Below, one piece after another: positions 1 through 9,024 of a stretch of 64,000 nucleotides of DNA; the stretch's first letter is position 1, and each line of letters opens with the position of its first letter. The stretch is taken from NCBI RefSeq assembly GCF_000757725.1, contig NZ_JJMU01000021.1, positions 1 through 64,000 of the forward strand. The letters run 5' to 3'. The position numbers and the translations under genes are program-made. The stretch is from Sphingobacterium deserti (GTDB lineage: Bacteria > Bacteroidota > Bacteroidia > Sphingobacteriales > Sphingobacteriaceae). Under the pieces are notes generated by a model that was not told where the DNA came from, ran no database searches, and was given only the letters and a program-made list of their open reading frames with translations.

Positions 1-462
1 CGAATAGTGCAAAGGCAAATGTCTACAGACGCAACAAAACTGATGCGACATTTCCGTTAATAATGATCCCTGCAATCACTTATCAACCAAAACTTTTCTA
101 AATACCAAGTACTACATACTATCATCTAAAAAAGAAGCGACATTTCGTTTAATAAGGGTAAGTGCAAATCAAAAGTAAAAAGTCAAAAGTAAAAATTCAA
201 AAATCAAAAAAATGTAGCTAGTACCAATTCCACATGCTGAGTACTAAAATCTTATCAATACGTAACACTAAAGATCGCCGCGTCGTCGTACCTCCTCCTC
301 CTCGCGATGACGTCCACCTCTATCACATTTGTTATCTCATTACCCACTACGCACTACTCAATACTGGAAATTGCAGCGCCATCGTTCCTCCGGCTCGCAA
401 TTGAAAGTAAAAAGTCAAAATTAAAAAGTAAAAACTCTATTTTACTTCCACAAAGAATTACT
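1..462. other. Non-coding, AT-rich repeat-derived region
   Basis: I see no credible gene here. The stretch holds an imperfect short direct repeat (GCGACATTTC followed by GTTAATAA or GTTTAATAA, at 45-64 and 137-155), two tracts built from AAAAGT-like heptamers (about 163-210 and 402-436), and at 273-312 a degenerate reverse-orientation copy of the REP-like element that is intact at 6681-6876 (it ends CTCGCGATGACG). A plus-strand reading frame at 307-546 has a low-complexity translation and looks like chance. Confidence 0.6.
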
Positions 463-870
463 CCCTTCTACCTACTAAAATCTATATACTATTATCTATT
501 CGCAATACGCACTACGCATTACCCACTACTACGCTCTACCTACTAAAATCTATATACTATTATCTATTCTCAATTCGCACTACGTATTACCCACTACTCC
601 CTTCTACCTACTAAAATCTATATACTACTATCTATTCGCAATTCGCACTACGTATTACCCACTACTCCCATCTACCTACTAAAATCTATATACTATTATC
701 TATTCGCAATTCGCACTACGCATTACCCACTACTCCCATCTACCTACTAAAATCTATATACTATTATCTATTCGCAATTCGCACTACGCATTACCCACTA
801 CTCCCTTCTACCTACTAAAATCTATATACTATTATCTATTCTCAATTCGCACTACGCATTACTCACTACT
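463..870. repeat. Six tandem 68-bp repeat units
   Basis: The landmark TCTATATACT recurs at 481, 549, 617, 685, 753 and 821, exactly 68 bp apart each time. Units differ by a few substitutions (for example TTCGCAAT versus TTCTCAAT, and TACGTATTACC versus TACGCATTACC). Each unit contains internal near-repeats of CGCACTACGCATTACCCACTACT. The array ends two to three bases before the stop codon of the oxidoreductase gene at 873. There are no unique spacers, so this is a minisatellite and not a CRISPR array. Confidence 0.9.
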
Positions 871-872
871 CT

Positions 873-2288
873 TTAAACGCTGTAATATTGCTCCCAGCCT
901 TTTCGGGGCGGTGGACCTACTAATAACGCTTGTGCAAACTTATCATTCACAATTTCTTTCCTCTGCGGGTCAAACTGCAGCTTACCATTTAATCGTTGTG
1001 CTAAAACGCCTAAACAAAAGACCTGGCTCAACGGACCTGCAATAGCAAACGGCGATCGGGTTTCTTCCTGTCCTTTACATGCTTTTAAGAAATTAGCAAA
1101 GTGGTTTGAAGGAGACTCTGGCACCTCTGGAAGTTTGTTTGCTAAATCTTTTGCTTTTGCCTCTGGAATGATTTGCAACGTGCTTGCGTGTGAGCCGCCC
1201 TTGAACGTAAGATCTTTGCCGTAGATAATTTTTCCGGGATTTAGCTTTGCTGGCTCCAATTTTCCAGTGCTTGGCGGCGGAATATTAGGATCGAGCCCAG
1301 ATACGCCATAGCCGTCTGGAATAGGCGGAAGATTGTCCAAGCCATCATACCAGTTGATGTCCAAGGCAGGCATCTTTTTGCGTGCTGCAAAACTAAATTT
1401 AAGCGTGGACGACATGGGAAAGAAAAAAGAATTATGTCCTTCGAGGGAAACGGCTTCCACCGAGGTAGGCAGTCCTAAATTTAGAAATTGGTGAGCAGTA
1501 TCTAAAATGTGCGCACCCCAATCCCCCAAGGCACCCATCCCAAAATCAAACCAACATCGCCATTGTCCATTTACAAAATCTTTATTGTAGTTGTGTCCCA
1601 GCGTTTGCATCTGCCACAGTTCCCAGTCCATCGTTTCGGGAATTTTCTCTGCTGCAGGGAAGTTGCTGATATTGGTATCCCAGCCATGCCAGCGTCGCGG
1701 CATATTCATATGGGCATCAATACGGGTTATATCTTTGATGATGCCGGCATCTTTCCATGCTTTAAACTGGAAGTAATTTGCTTCGGAGTGACCTTGGTTT
1801 CCCATTTGTGTTACCACTTTCGGAAATTTTTTGGCTTTTTGCATCATTAGCTCCACTTCCCAAAATGTGCTGGCCATGGGTTTCTCCACATACACATGTT
1901 TACCCAGGTCAATGGCCATCATTGTGATAGCAAAGTGTGCAAAGTCTGGCGTTCCAACAGTTACAGCATCTATTTTATTGCCCATTTCGTCAAACATTTT
2001 CCGGAAATCCTGGTAACGGGGCACGTCGGGAAACATAGCGATAAGCTCTTGGGTATGCTTAGCGCCCATGTCCACATCGCATAATGCAACGATATTACAT
2101 AGGCCTGTTTTATACAATTCTTTGATCACTTCGCCACCACGATAACCAATCCCTATGCCCGCGAGGTTAACGCGCTCATTAGGACTGGCCATCTTGACTT
2201 GACCAAGGATACTGTTTGACAATAATACGGCGCCCCCTGCCATTGCTGTACGGCTGATAAAGCTACGACGTGATAGATAATGATTCAT
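873..2288 (-). CDS. Tat-exported Gfo/Idh/MocA-family oxidoreductase
   Basis: This 471-residue NAD(P)-dependent oxidoreductase of the Gfo/Idh/MocA family begins with a twin-arginine leader (SRRSFISRTAMAGG, about residues 6-19), so it is probably exported folded with its cofactor. A Rossmann domain follows (GIGIGYRGGEVIKEL, near residue 45), then the family EKP signature in VYVEKPMAST and a long C-terminal substrate domain. It lies 25 bp downstream of the tandem-DUF1080 gene. Known Bacteroidota pairs of this kind oxidise C3 of a sugar unit and then cleave the 3-keto-glycoside. Family is certain; the substrate is not visible. No terminator is evident between its stop and the 68-bp repeat array. 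Confidence 0.88.
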   Translation of the reverse strand: MNHYLSRRSFISRTAMAGGAVLLSNSILGQVKMASPNERVNLAGIGIGYRGGEVIKELYKTGLCNIVALCDVDMGAKHTQELIAMFPDVPRYQDFRKMFDEMGNKIDAVTVGTPDFAHFAITMMAIDLGKHVYVEKPMASTFWEVELMMQKAKKFPKVVTQMGNQGHSEANYFQFKAWKDAGIIKDITRIDAHMNMPRRWHGWDTNISNFPAAEKIPETMDWELWQMQTLGHNYNKDFVNGQWRCWFDFGMGALGDWGAHILDTAHQFLNLGLPTSVEAVSLEGHNSFFFPMSSTLKFSFAARKKMPALDINWYDGLDNLPPIPDGYGVSGLDPNIPPPSTGKLEPAKLNPGKIIYGKDLTFKGGSHASTLQIIPEAKAKDLANKLPEVPESPSNHFANFLKACKGQEETRSPFAIAGPLSQVFCLGVLAQRLNGKLQFDPQRKEIVNDKFAQALLVGPPPRKGWEQYYSV

Positions 2289-2313
2289 AGGATTTGCTTG
2301 TTTCTGGGGTTCA

Positions 2314-3720
2314 CTATTTTAATTTTCTCACTTTTATACTTCTAAAGGACACGTTATCTCCGTGGTCTTGCAGCAGAATATGACCGGCATTGGCTTCGCC
2401 AAAGTTCTCCCAATCTTTGTACTTGCTCATCGCAACAATATCTCTAAAGCTCTTCGACCCTCGTTCGTAGCTCAGCATTTTAACACCGTTCAAATAATGT
2501 GTCACCATATTATCCGCAGTTACCACCACGCGGCCACGGTTCCATTCGCCTATAGGCCGGCGAGCGCGGACATCTCTGTTGGAGGTAATCAGATCATACA
2601 ACGAAGCCAATGTCCGGTTGCCGTCTCTGCCCAATTTAGCGTCCGGATGTTTTTCGTCATCAAGCACCTGATACTCCAATCCGATAGCAGAACCTGAGGT
2701 CTTTTCTTTCAGCGTCACGAAATACTTAACACCGCTATTTGCTCCGGGTGTCAATTTAAATTCAAACGATAAATCGAATACGGCATATTGATCATTCGTA
2801 ATGATATCACCACCGTTTGTGGATTCACCACCGTCAGAACGCAATACTTTGATCTCCCCGTTCTTAACTTCCCAGCCTTTACTCGGAAATGCATCGCCTC
2901 GTACGCTGCGCCATCCGTTCGAGCTGTTTCCATCGAATAGCAATTTGTATCCCGCCTTTTTCTCTGCATCACTTAATGCATTGGGTTTTAGATTGACAAC
3001 GTAAATATCTTTTGGAAAGGCCGTTGGTTTCAGGTTTTCGGTTTGAATACGGATATTTTTGAAATACACTTTTTTGCCATCTTGTGCATCTGGCACGCTA
3101 TGCACCTGCAAGCCGATAAAGCCTGTTGCATCAAGCGTATCCACAACGTAAGCTACCGGCACGCCATTGATCCAAGTGCGTAGTTCATCGCCTATCGCTT
3201 CAATACGGACATGGTTAAACTGATCTTTTTTATAGGCTGTTTTTGCTTTTTCGTTTAAATCCAGCGGATACAACCAGTTCCTGCGGGCTTCGTCATAGAT
3301 GCCGCCCGTCCATGCGCGCGCTGATGGATCAATCTCTACCTGCCTGCCATAAACACGGCCAAGCCCTTTGTTAGCGGTAGCATCGATATGGCTACGCGTT
3401 TGCACCCCAGAATTTGTTTGGTCGCCTTCGAGCTTGATGTCGAGTTCTAGAATAAAATCACCATATTCCTTTTCTGTGATTAAAAAAGAATTTGGTGTTC
3501 CTTTGGTCATCGTGCCTACAATGTTGCCATTTTCAATGGTATATGGGGCTTTTCCGCCTACTGCTTTCCAACCCTGCAAACTTTTGCCATCAAAAAGGTC
3601 TTTCCAACCTTTCTTGGAAGCTGCTTGCTGTCCCTGACTTATTGTGGGCAAGCAAAACAAGAACAACAACCCACAGGCGGGCAGCAATCTTTTGAACGAG
3701 GTAACGTAGTTCATGATCAT
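2314..3720 (-). CDS. Secreted protein with two tandem DUF1080 (3-keto-disaccharide hydrolase) domains
   Basis: The 468-residue product has a signal peptide (about 1-30, ending LPTISQGQ) and two DUF1080 beta-sandwich domains. The first spans about 38-225 (starts GWKDLFDGKSLQGWKAV, with GNIVGT) and the second about 255-465 (starts GYKLLFDGNSSNGWRSV, with NGEIKV). Both carry the LFDG..-GW hallmark. DUF1080 proteins act on 3-keto-glycosides made by Gfo/Idh oxidoreductases, and such an enzyme is encoded immediately downstream. Most family members have one domain, so the duplication is notable; one copy may be mainly binding. It starts a separate unit after the terminator at 3941-3973. The substrate is unknown. 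Confidence 0.87.
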   Translation of the reverse strand: MIMNYVTSFKRLLPACGLLFLFCLPTISQGQQAASKKGWKDLFDGKSLQGWKAVGGKAPYTIENGNIVGTMTKGTPNSFLITEKEYGDFILELDIKLEGDQTNSGVQTRSHIDATANKGLGRVYGRQVEIDPSARAWTGGIYDEARRNWLYPLDLNEKAKTAYKKDQFNHVRIEAIGDELRTWINGVPVAYVVDTLDATGFIGLQVHSVPDAQDGKKVYFKNIRIQTENLKPTAFPKDIYVVNLKPNALSDAEKKAGYKLLFDGNSSNGWRSVRGDAFPSKGWEVKNGEIKVLRSDGGESTNGGDIITNDQYAVFDLSFEFKLTPGANSGVKYFVTLKEKTSGSAIGLEYQVLDDEKHPDAKLGRDGNRTLASLYDLITSNRDVRARRPIGEWNRGRVVVTADNMVTHYLNGVKMLSYERGSKSFRDIVAMSKYKDWENFGEANAGHILLQDHGDNVSFRSIKVRKLK

Positions 3721-3940
3721 GAATATTTAGTATGTATGTGTTTATAAATTACTGTTAGCTTCTTCACTCATCGCGTCGCAATTCCCATAAAGAGAAGGAT
3801 AACAAGGTGATGGTCTATCATGTAGCCGTGGCTATAGATACAAGTATATTAATTATTTGCTAGCATCCCGAGTAAAAATATGGTTATCTACGAAAACGTT
3901 TTAGGTGCCTCAATGCGTTGGTTGCCGCTTTGCTATGCAT
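3721..3940. other. Intergenic region upstream of the DUF1080/oxidoreductase unit
   Basis: No gene is visible. The minus strand presumably carries the promoter for the DUF1080 gene. TATACTTG (complement of 3841-3848) matches the Bacteroidota -7 consensus TAnnTTTG at all but one fixed position, but I could not place a convincing -33 partner. A LacI-type palindrome lies at 3893-3902. Confidence 0.4.
3893..3902. promoter_or_regulatory. AAAACGTTTT palindrome, candidate LacI-family operator
   Basis: This perfect 10-bp palindrome with a central CG resembles operators bound by LacI-family sugar regulators. It lies about 45 bp upstream of the -7-like element of the DUF1080/oxidoreductase unit. No LacI gene is in the window, so the assignment rests on motif shape and position only. 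Confidence 0.3.
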
Positions 3941-3973
3941 AAAAAAAGCGTATAACCCTATTGGCTACACGCT
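3941..3973 (-). terminator. Intrinsic terminator of the rhamnose operon
   Basis: Read on the minus strand, AGCGTGTA pairs with TATACGCT (8 bp, one G-T wobble; 3966-3973 with 3947-3954) and is followed by seven T residues (the A run at 3941-3947). It lies 28 bp after the kinase stop codon and separates the rhamnose operon from the DUF1080 unit. Confidence 0.8.
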
Positions 3974-4000
3974 ATACATGATGTTAAAAATCGATGATGA

Positions 4001-5356
4001 CTAGGCTCTATAGTAGCGTAGTTCGATAATATTCGTTGGGATAGGTTGGCTATTCCATTCTTTGTGGATGACCAGTGCAGCTCCAATTGCCGTGGCCTGC
4101 GCCATAGATGCCGCGTAGATTTCGACATCCGTAAAAGCCTTTGCCAAGAGGCTCATAAAGATGTTGTTTTTACTGAAACCTCCATCAACAAAGATCCGTT
4201 GGATTTTTTTATTGGATAAGGTAAGCTTGGTGGAGGCTACTTGCGCTGCAACTAAATAAACGATCAAAGCATGATAGGCTTCTACATGGTCTGCGAATTG
4301 GTTGATGTCGACATTGCGAAATGCTTCGAGCGCCGTGGGCGTCTTATTTCCTCCCGTCAGCTTTTCAACTAGTGACCAGTTGATTTCGATATTCTTAAAC
4401 TTCGCGGTGGTCACTTGGAAGTGATCGGCAATGCGTTTTGTTTGCGTTTCATGCTCGTAGCCTGCGAACAAGCGTGAGGCTTTTACCGGTGTACCGGCGT
4501 AGGTCATGTAGAACAAGCAGTCTTTCTCCAACTGTTCTTCTGTCAAGGCATCTTCATTAAACGGATTTAAAGAAATACACCAAGTTCCTGTGGATATAAG
4601 TACAAAAGGCTCGTGAAAATTGAGCAAATAGGGAATCAACGCGGATGAGCTATCGTGCAGGCCTACTCCTACTTTATAGGTACTTCCCGGAAAGGCTGCC
4701 GAGAATACTTCATCGCCTTGAACAATGGGTGCAAGTTTTTTCTCAATACCGGTATCCGTTACCCAGTCATGGTATGCTTTCTTTGAATAGTCCCATAACG
4801 CCGTGTGACACCCTATGCTTGTCATATCCGAATACATTTGCCCAGACACCAGAAAGCTCAGGTATTGGGGCAGATGCAACGCAAACTTTACCTTCTCAAA
4901 AATCTCGGGCTTTTCCTGCTGAACGCGGTAGACCTGCAAGCCTGAATTGAGGCTCCCCAATGCGGGTGACGCTGTTTGTAGCGAGAATGCCCCCACCCCT
5001 CCATATTTAGCATGCAAGGCGCTTTCCAACGCCTTCGGATATTCCTTCAGATAGTTATAGAGCGGTGTCAATGGACGACCGCTCTCATTTAGATAGACAA
5101 AACTTGCTCCGTACGAAGTAAAATTTATAGCTTTAATATCAAATTCATCACGCCGAAACACCTCGTGCAGGGAGTCGAAAACGGATAGCCGCAGACTCTC
5201 CAAATTTTCACAGGCGTCACCATCTTCGTCTTCGGTTTCCAGAAATCTAGCTGAGCGCTCAAACACGATCTGATAGCGCTCGTCAAACAAAAAAAGTTTC
5301 TTGTTTGTCTTTCCCACATCAAAGATAGCAACAACTGGTATGCGTGTTTTACCCAT
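4001..5356 (-). CDS. FGGY-family carbohydrate kinase, probable L-rhamnulokinase
   Basis: This 451-residue cytoplasmic sugar kinase should phosphorylate L-rhamnulose to L-rhamnulose 1-phosphate with ATP. The N-terminal FGGY domain shows the ATP phosphate loop as DVGKTNKK (residues 13-20). The C-terminal domain shows LISTGTWCISLNPF and the adenosine-binding stretch IFVDGGFSKNN followed by AQATAIGAALV. It starts 9 bp after the isomerase stop and is the last gene before the terminator at 3941-3973. Sequence alone would also allow fuculose or xylulose as substrate; the neighbours (rhamnose isomerase, rhamnulose-1-phosphate aldolase, RhaT) decide for rhamnulose. Confidence 0.85.
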   Translation of the reverse strand: MGKTRIPVVAIFDVGKTNKKLFLFDERYQIVFERSARFLETEDEDGDACENLESLRLSVFDSLHEVFRRDEFDIKAINFTSYGASFVYLNESGRPLTPLYNYLKEYPKALESALHAKYGGVGAFSLQTASPALGSLNSGLQVYRVQQEKPEIFEKVKFALHLPQYLSFLVSGQMYSDMTSIGCHTALWDYSKKAYHDWVTDTGIEKKLAPIVQGDEVFSAAFPGSTYKVGVGLHDSSSALIPYLLNFHEPFVLISTGTWCISLNPFNEDALTEEQLEKDCLFYMTYAGTPVKASRLFAGYEHETQTKRIADHFQVTTAKFKNIEINWSLVEKLTGGNKTPTALEAFRNVDINQFADHVEAYHALIVYLVAAQVASTKLTLSNKKIQRIFVDGGFSKNNIFMSLLAKAFTDVEIYAASMAQATAIGAALVIHKEWNSQPIPTNIIELRYYRA

Positions 5357-5365
5357 AAATATATA

Positions 5366-6640
5366 CTATAAACCCGTAGCTACCGATTGGTTGCCACGCT
5401 CTTCTATTAGTTTATTTCTAACGTCCAATTCATTAAACAAGGCAACAGGATTTAACGCAGCTCCTTGACGCAAGCGAGCCTCGGCCACCACAGGACGAAG
5501 ATCGGTACGGTAAGCATTTTGCAAAATCTCTTGCGCCGCAACTACATCATTACGCTGCTGCGCGGCTTTTAAAGCCTCGCGATCCACCAATAGTGCTTGT
5601 GCGTAAGCTAACTTTATAGCGTCTACCGACTGTAGCAAGTCGACTAACGGATCTTTCAAATTGTGTGATGCGTCGATCATCCAGCCCAAGCCAGTCGCGT
5701 GATCAATGCCTCTCGCATCCATTCCCTCAACCAATTCGTTAAAAATCAAAAAGAGTTGATAAGGCTTAACGCTGCCCGCAGTCAAATCATCATCTGCATA
5801 TTTACTATCGTTGAAATGGAATCCGGCTAGTTTTCCTTCCATCAGCAATAGCGATACGATTTGTTCGATATTGGCGTTTGGCAAGTGGTGGCCCAAATCG
5901 ACAAGCGTGTATGCTTTGTCGCCCAACTTATTGGCCAATAGTAAGGACTGCCCCCAGTCGGCAATTGTCGTGGAGTAAAAATTGGGCTCAAAAGCTTTAT
6001 ATTCCACAAACAGCTTCCAATCTTCAGGAAGATGGGCATAGATTGCCTTTAAACTTTCTAAGGTATTTTGGAAGGCTTCGCGGAAGTTTAATTGACCAGG
6101 GAACGAGGAGCCGTCGGCCAACCATACGGTTAATGCTTTTGACCCCAACGCGATGCCGTGGTTAATAACGTCGATATTGTGCTGCACTGCCTGCTTGCGT
6201 ACGTTGGGATCGACGTGCTGCAATGAACCAAACTTGTAGCTGTATTCTTGATCAGGTTGATCTTGAAAGGTATTGGAATTCACCGCATCAAATGCCAAAC
6301 CGAATGAAGCTGCTAATGCCTTTATGTTTTCGGCATCTTGCGGAATATCCCAAGGGATGTGCAAGGATATTGCTCCGCTAGACCGGTTTAATGCATGCAA
6401 TAAACCTACATCTTCAATTTTCTGTTCTAAGGTGCCTGGCTCGCCTTTGCCCGAAAAACGACCAAAACGCGTACCGCCCGTGCCCAACGCCCAGCTCGGA
6501 ATAGCGATCTGAAATTTTTCCAGCTTCGCAATAATCTCCTCAACATGGGTTATATCTTCAGCGAGGTAGTCGAAAGCACGTTGGTGCTTTGCTTTCAACT
6601 GCTCGTTATGGTGTTCTATATGTTTTTTATCTATTTTCAT
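5366..6640 (-). CDS. rhaI: L-rhamnose isomerase (Pseudomonas type)
   Basis: The 424-residue TIM-barrel enzyme converts L-rhamnose to L-rhamnulose in the cytoplasm. It opens with the subfamily signature IPSWALGTGGTRFGRF (47-62) and SLHIPWD. Metal ligands can be read in order: Glu213 (VEYK), Asp248 and His251 (VDLGHH), His275 (FHFND), Asp283 and Asp285 (YADDD), Asp323 (MIDASHN). From memory of the Pseudomonas stutzeri enzyme, the spacing between the first six matches with a constant offset of six residues. Length is normal (about 430). It follows the aldolase gene after a 254-bp gap containing two REP-like elements. The enzyme class is promiscuous on other aldoses. Confidence 0.93.
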   Translation of the reverse strand: MKIDKKHIEHHNEQLKAKHQRAFDYLAEDITHVEEIIAKLEKFQIAIPSWALGTGGTRFGRFSGKGEPGTLEQKIEDVGLLHALNRSSGAISLHIPWDIPQDAENIKALAASFGLAFDAVNSNTFQDQPDQEYSYKFGSLQHVDPNVRKQAVQHNIDVINHGIALGSKALTVWLADGSSFPGQLNFREAFQNTLESLKAIYAHLPEDWKLFVEYKAFEPNFYSTTIADWGQSLLLANKLGDKAYTLVDLGHHLPNANIEQIVSLLLMEGKLAGFHFNDSKYADDDLTAGSVKPYQLFLIFNELVEGMDARGIDHATGLGWMIDASHNLKDPLVDLLQSVDAIKLAYAQALLVDREALKAAQQRNDVVAAQEILQNAYRTDLRPVVAEARLRQGAALNPVALFNELDVRNKLIEERGNQSVATGL

Positions 6641-6680
6641 TTTAAAAATTAAAAAGTAAAAATTAAAAAGTTAAAAAATG
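6641..6680. repeat. AAAAAGT heptamer tract
   Basis: A short run of AAAATTAAAAAGT-like units lies immediately upstream of the isomerase start codon, between it and the first REP-like element. The same filler occurs at about 163-210, 402-436 and 30001-30155. Confidence 0.6.
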
Positions 6681-6773
6681 CGTCATTGCGAGGAAGTATG
6701 ACGTGGCAATCTGCATTTCTCAAACACAAGATTAGCTTCCCTTCGTGGACTTCGAGTTCCTCCTTTTCGCAAT
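6681..6773. repeat. REP-like element, copy 1
   Basis: The unit begins CGTCATTGCGAGGAAG and continues TATGACGTGGCAATCTGC. Its ends are inverted: CATTGCGAG at 6684-6692 against TTCGCAAT at 6766-6773. It is nearly identical to copy 2, which starts 101 bp further right. It lies within the rhamnose operon, between the aldolase and isomerase genes, so the transcript can fold there. Confidence 0.8.
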
Positions 6774-6781
6774 ATAAAATG

Positions 6782-6876
6782 CGTCATTGCGAGGAAGTAT
6801 GACGTGGCAATCTGCATTTTTTCAAACGCTAGACTGGCTTCTTTCGGCGCTGGCCGTGTTCCTCTTTCTCGCAATG
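6782..6876. repeat. REP-like element, copy 2
   Basis: It shares its first 37 bases or so with copy 1 and has a perfect 9-bp terminal inverted repeat, CATTGCGAG at 6785-6793 and CTCGCAATG at 6868-6876. The interior diverges from copy 1. The CGTCATTGCGAGG core resembles dispersed palindromic repeats seen in many bacterial genomes. A degraded reverse copy is at 273-312. Confidence 0.8.
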
Positions 6877-6894
6877 AACTTATCTAACTCACCC

Positions 6895-9003
6895 TTATCG
6901 TACAAACGCCATAGCTACACCGCCGTCGACGTTAAGCACGTTGCCTGTCGATTTGCTCAAATTACCACCTACAAAAGTGAAACATGCGTTCGCAATATCG
7001 TCTGGTAGGATGATTTGATTTAACAAGGTACGTTTTGCATAGTAGGCAGGAAGTTCCTCTACTGTAACGCCATAGGCTTTGGCACGACCTTCGGCCCAGC
7101 CACCAGCCCAAATATTACTATCGGAGATTACAGCATCTGGGTTAACTACGTTAACGCGAACTCCAGCGGCACCTAGCTCTGCCGCATTCAAGCGACTTAA
7201 ATGCAGTTGCGCTGCTTTGGCACTTCCATAGCCTGCATTGTTGGGCCCACTGACCAATGCATTTTTACTTACTATATTGACTACATCGCCACCAATAGCC
7301 TGTGCTTTTAATACTTTGGTAGCGGCCTGCGTTACCAAAAACTGTCCTTTTACTAAAACATTGTATAGCAAATCCCAATCTTTCTGGGTATGGTCTTCGA
7401 TGGTTTTCGAAATGGATAGACCGGCGTTGTTCACAATGATGTCCACTCCACCAAAAGCTAACGCTGCTTTTTTAAGCGCTTCTTCAATCTGCTCTTGATT
7501 AGTAACATCCAGCTCAGCCGTGGTTACCGCATCTTTGCCAAACAAACCAATAAATTCCTCTTCGGCACCAGCAAGACGCTCTGCATTCATATCATTTAAA
7601 ACGACGACAGCTCCTTCATTCGCAAATTTCTTTGCAATAGCTTTACCAATACCACCTGCGCTACCTGTTACCAAGGCTATCTTTCCAGATAAAGGCTTAG
7701 GCTTTGGCATACGTTGCAGCTTTGCCTCTTCAAGCAACCAGTATTCAATATTGAATGCTTCCTGACGCGGTAACGAGGTATATTCGCTCACCGCCTCCGA
7801 GCCTTTCATGACGTTGATGGCATTGATGTAAAATTCAGCAGCCACGCGCGTCGTTTGTTTGTCTTTCGCAAAAGCAAACATACCGACACCCGGATACAAA
7901 ATGATCACTGGATTACGATCGCGGATTGCCGGGCTGTTTTCATGTTTACAGGTTTCATAGTATTCGGTATACATTGCTCTGTAATCATCAAACAGGGGAG
8001 CCAGCTGAGCTTTAACAGCTTCTACGTCGCTGAGGTCAGCATTTTTATCCAAGTTCAAGACCAATGGTTGAATTTTGGTACGTAAGAAGTGATCAGGACA
8101 GCTCGTGCCCAGTGGTGCTAAACGTTCAAGATCGTTCGAATTGATATATTCCAATACCTTTTCATCATCGGTGAAATGGCCAATCATGGGACGCTCGCTT
8201 GAACAGAAACCGCGGAGTATAGGTGCTAATTGTGCAGCCTGCTCTTTGCGATCTTCAGCAGCAATGCTCTCTACTTTCTGACCACCAAACACAGGTCTTG
8301 TTTTGCCGTAATTCTCTTCCAGATAGGTGGCGCAAGCCTCAATTACATCTAGAGAATTTACGTAGCTCTCATACGCCGTGTCTCCCCAAGTAAATAAACC
8401 GTGAGAGCCTAACATGATACCGCGTATGCCCGGGTTTTCTTCCAAGCAAGCGCGCAGCTGTAAACCGAGGTCAAAACCTGGCTTCTGCCATTCTACCCAA
8501 CCTATTTGTCCGTTAAATAGCTCTTGTGTTATTTTCTTTCCGTCTTTAGCAGCAGCGATAGCAATGGCTGCATCCGGATGTAGGTGATCAATATGCTTAA
8601 ATGGCAAAAAACCATGAAGCGGTGTATCAATAGATGGGGCTTTCGATGCTAAGTCGAAGATGCAATGGTTAAATAATTCCACCATTTCATCTTCATGCTC
8701 GATACCGCGGTATACTTTCTCGAGATTGCGCAGACGCTCTACATAAAGTGCGGCTAAACCAGATTTTTTAAGTGTCCCGATATCGCCGCCAGAGCCTTTA
8801 ATCCACATTACTTCCACTTCTTCACCCGTCAACGGATCCTTATCGATCATTTTGCACGAGGTATTACCACCGCCATAGTTGGTAATTCTTAGGTCTGATC
8901 CCAATAAATTGGAACGATACAACAATAAAGCAACTTCATCACCTTCAAGTGATTTTGCTTTCGCGTCATCCCACAAGTAGTTTACGTGTTTATATTCTTT
9001 CAC
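6895..9003 (-). CDS. rhaD: Bifunctional rhamnulose-1-phosphate aldolase / short-chain dehydrogenase
   Basis: The 702-residue fusion should split L-rhamnulose 1-phosphate into DHAP and L-lactaldehyde and oxidise the aldehyde to lactate with NAD. The N-terminal class II aldolase domain (about 1-400) has a zinc-site-like cluster HIDHLHP (137-143) and GSHGLFTWG (199-207). The C-terminal SDR domain (about 438-702) has the nucleotide loop TGSAGGIG (446-453), NNAG, catalytic Ser579, and YGSAK with Tyr592 and Lys596. Length fits the fused family. It starts 21 bp after the RhaT stop. The fusion replaces the separate RhaD and lactaldehyde enzymes of enterobacteria. Confidence 0.93.
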   Translation of the reverse strand: MKEYKHVNYLWDDAKAKSLEGDEVALLLYRSNLLGSDLRITNYGGGNTSCKMIDKDPLTGEEVEVMWIKGSGGDIGTLKKSGLAALYVERLRNLEKVYRGIEHEDEMVELFNHCIFDLASKAPSIDTPLHGFLPFKHIDHLHPDAAIAIAAAKDGKKITQELFNGQIGWVEWQKPGFDLGLQLRACLEENPGIRGIMLGSHGLFTWGDTAYESYVNSLDVIEACATYLEENYGKTRPVFGGQKVESIAAEDRKEQAAQLAPILRGFCSSERPMIGHFTDDEKVLEYINSNDLERLAPLGTSCPDHFLRTKIQPLVLNLDKNADLSDVEAVKAQLAPLFDDYRAMYTEYYETCKHENSPAIRDRNPVIILYPGVGMFAFAKDKQTTRVAAEFYINAINVMKGSEAVSEYTSLPRQEAFNIEYWLLEEAKLQRMPKPKPLSGKIALVTGSAGGIGKAIAKKFANEGAVVVLNDMNAERLAGAEEEFIGLFGKDAVTTAELDVTNQEQIEEALKKAALAFGGVDIIVNNAGLSISKTIEDHTQKDWDLLYNVLVKGQFLVTQAATKVLKAQAIGGDVVNIVSKNALVSGPNNAGYGSAKAAQLHLSRLNAAELGAAGVRVNVVNPDAVISDSNIWAGGWAEGRAKAYGVTVEELPAYYAKRTLLNQIILPDDIANACFTFVGGNLSKSTGNVLNVDGGVAMAFVR

Positions 9004-9024
9004 GACTCAAATTTTTTATGTTTA

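Noticed and set aside
307..546. Small plus-strand gene in the first kilobase
   Set aside because: The translation is low-complexity and runs into the tandem repeat; no conserved feature is seen.
463..870. CRISPR-like regular spacing of repeats
   Set aside because: Whole 68-bp units repeat with no unique spacers, and no cas genes are present.
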